Assembly: GCA_001873285.1 (NCBI GenBank)
Contig: MNYV01000059.1
Location: 1 to 5,849 of the forward strand
DNA length: 5,849 nucleotides
Reading direction: 5' to 3'
Origin: Nitrospirae bacterium CG2_30_53_67
Lineage (GTDB): Bacteria; CG2-30-53-67
A program made the translations under genes and the position numbers. The notes beneath the pieces were generated by a model. The model was given only the letters and a program-made list of their open reading frames with translations, searched no databases and was not told the DNA's origin. This document shows positions 4,605-5,849 of the stretch, piece by piece (position 1 is the first letter of the stretch; each line of letters starts with the position of its first letter).

Positions 4605-5705
4605 TCACCCCCCCTGAAAGCGCCTCATGCGGATGTTCAGGATCAGCCCGGCTGCGATGAAGAGGGTGATCAGGGCCGAGCCCCCGTAGCTGATGAAGGG
4701 GAGGGGGATGCCTACGACCGGGAAGACGCCTGAGGTCATCCCGATGTTCACAAAGACATAATAGGCGATCATGCTGACCAGCCCGGTGATGGTCAGCATG
4801 CTGAAGTCATCATAGGACTTGAGGGCGAAGCTGATTCCCCAGAACACAAAATAGGCAAAGAGCAGGACCAGGATCAGCACGCCGATAAAACCGGTCTCTT
4901 CGGCGATGACCGAGAAGATGAAATCCGTATGCTGTTCCGGGATAAACCGGAGCTGGCTCTGTGTCCCATGGAGAATCCCCTTTCCCAAAAACCCGCCGGA
5001 ACCGATGGCGATCTTCGATTGGATGATGTGGTACCCGGCGCCGCTCGGGTCCATGGCAGGATTGAAAAACACCAGGATTCTCTGCTTCTGATAATCCTTG
5101 AGGAAGCGCCAGAGGAAGGGGACCGCACCAAGCGAAGCAATCCCACCGGTAAGAAGGATCTTTATGGGAATGCCGGCTATAAATATCAGGGTCAGTGAAA
5201 TAAGCATCAGCATCAGCGTGGTTCCCAGGTCGGGCTGCCGGGCAACCAGAATCAGGGGGATGCCGATCAGGATACCCATGACCCCGTAATGGCTGAGGGT
5301 GATGATCCCGCGGTCACGGGCATCCGAAATATATCTGGAGAGGGCCAAAATCAGGGCGATCTTGGCAAACTCCGATGGCTGGAGGGTCAACGGCCCGATG
5401 TCGATCCACCGCTGCGCCCCCATACCCGTCCTCCCTTTGAAGGCTACGATGATGAGCAGGAGGACTGAGACCGTATAAATCACATACGCATAGCGCTGGA
5501 TGGTCTGATAATGAATAGAAACCGTTACCAAGAGAGCAATGAGCCCAAACCCGATCCAGTTGAGCTGTTTTAAATAGAGGGCCGACGGCGGACTCCCGGC
5601 AAAATGAGAGGCGCTGTAGATGGCCCCGACCCCGATCAAAGAAAGAAAAAGGATCAGAAATAAAAACCCGAAATCAAAATGTGTAATCAGCCTGCGGTCG
5701 AGCAT
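4605..5705 (-). CDS. rodA: RodA, SEDS peptidoglycan glycosyltransferase of the elongation machinery
   Basis: 366 residues, matching the roughly 370 of well-studied RodA proteins. RodA polymerises lipid II into glycan strands during lateral wall growth and works with PBP2. The N terminus MLDRRLITHFDFGF runs straight into the first helix, and about ten membrane helices are evident. SEDS signatures are GAQRWIDIGPLTLQPSEFAK (96-115), the large extracellular loop FIPEQHTDFIFSVIAEETG (254-272) with the presumed catalytic Asp at 261 (equivalent by position to E. coli D262), and GIPLPFISYGGSAL (332-345). All key residues are present. The ATG (5705-5703) lies 7 nt after the mrdA stop; an AAGG within the last mrdA codons serves as a modest ribosome site, so translational coupling is likely. 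No rho-independent terminator is visible downstream; array C begins 11 nt after the stop. Confidence 0.97.
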   Translation of the reverse strand: MLDRRLITHFDFGFLFLILFLSLIGVGAIYSASHFAGSPPSALYLKQLNWIGFGLIALLVTVSIHYQTIQRYAYVIYTVSVLLLIIVAFKGRTGMGAQRWIDIGPLTLQPSEFAKIALILALSRYISDARDRGIITLSHYGVMGILIGIPLILVARQPDLGTTLMLMLISLTLIFIAGIPIKILLTGGIASLGAVPFLWRFLKDYQKQRILVFFNPAMDPSGAGYHIIQSKIAIGSGGFLGKGILHGTQSQLRFIPEQHTDFIFSVIAEETGFIGVLILVLLFAYFVFWGISFALKSYDDFSMLTITGLVSMIAYYVFVNIGMTSGVFPVVGIPLPFISYGGSALITLFIAAGLILNIRMRRFQGG

Positions 5706-5712
5706 GGTGGTC

Positions 5713-5849
5713 TTACCTTTTTTTTACAGGTTCTCCGCTAACCCCAACCAGGTTTTCAGCCTGTGAAAGATGCATATCGGACGGCAGGGATGCAGGCCTT
5801 AATTCCGGCGGGGGTTCCACCATCCGCCCGGTCTTTTTGAAATAGGCCT
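5713..5849 (-). CDS. mrdA: C-terminal end of PBP2 (MrdA), peptidoglycan transpeptidase (5' end outside window)
   Basis: A minus-strand frame enters from the right edge and ends at TAA 5715-5713, giving 44 complete residues. It begins AYFKKTGRMVEPPPELRPAS and ends GEPVKKR. An 'AYF' helix end followed by a Pro-rich, poorly conserved tail is typical of the extreme C terminus of class B PBP2 proteins. The catalytic transpeptidase motifs lie outside the window. Identification rests mainly on position directly upstream of rodA (7 nt gap), the standard mrdA-rodA order in many bacteria, and secondarily on the tail. It would supply the cross-linking partner of RodA. Confidence 0.8.
   Translation of the reverse strand, partial: AYFKKTGRMVEPPPELRPASLPSDMHLSQAENLVGVSGEPVKKR

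Overview
The window looks like chromosomal DNA from an environmental Gram-negative bacterium. The guess is Desulfobacterota ('deltaproteobacteria') or a neighbouring phylum. It rests on the mrdA-rodA order, a UbiA-type polyprenyl-phosphate phosphoribosyltransferase next to a DUF362 protein, a DUF4143 ATPase, and heavy loading with the 'CACCGCAGAGACGCAGAGG' type of intergenic repeat. The taxonomic call is an inference. No rRNA, tRNA, CRISPR or transposase gene is visible.

Layout from left to right. Bases 2-130 encode the last 42 residues of an unidentified membrane protein (+). Bases 131-756 hold no intact gene. They contain a repeat array (A, 154-331), then two gene remnants on the minus strand: an antitoxin-like frame whose start codon is ATA (494-658) and, just downstream of it, a toxin-like gene reduced to its two ends (360-480). 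An AT-rich promoter region follows (about 670-750). Bases 757-1896 encode an intact AAA/DUF4143 ATPase (+). Bases 1897-2200 hold a second repeat array (B, 1918-2131). Bases 2201-4174 are a two-gene minus-strand operon: a TTG-started UbiA-family phosphoribosyltransferase followed after 18 nt by a DUF362 protein. Bases 4175-4604 hold that operon's leader and promoter and a third array (C, 4363-4593), which contains a hexanucleotide microsatellite. Bases 4605-5849 carry rodA and the 3' end of the upstream PBP2 gene (mrdA), 7 nt apart, on the minus strand.

The mrdA/rodA pair is the peptidoglycan elongation module: RodA is the SEDS glycosyltransferase and PBP2 its transpeptidase partner. The UbiA/DUF362 pair is probably one transcription unit acting on a lipid-linked substrate; the role of DUF362 is unknown. 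The ATPase and the dead toxin-antitoxin-like pair form an accessory island of lower GC, bracketed by same-orientation copies of one repeat array.

The most interesting signals are: (i) the internally deleted toxin and ATA-started antitoxin remnants; (ii) all three arrays start within 11-27 nt of a stop codon, in the same orientation relative to the gene they follow; (iii) two of these arrays flank the ATPase island as direct repeats. I found no convincing new multi-gene system. The array-at-stop-codon rule is the best candidate for undescribed biology.
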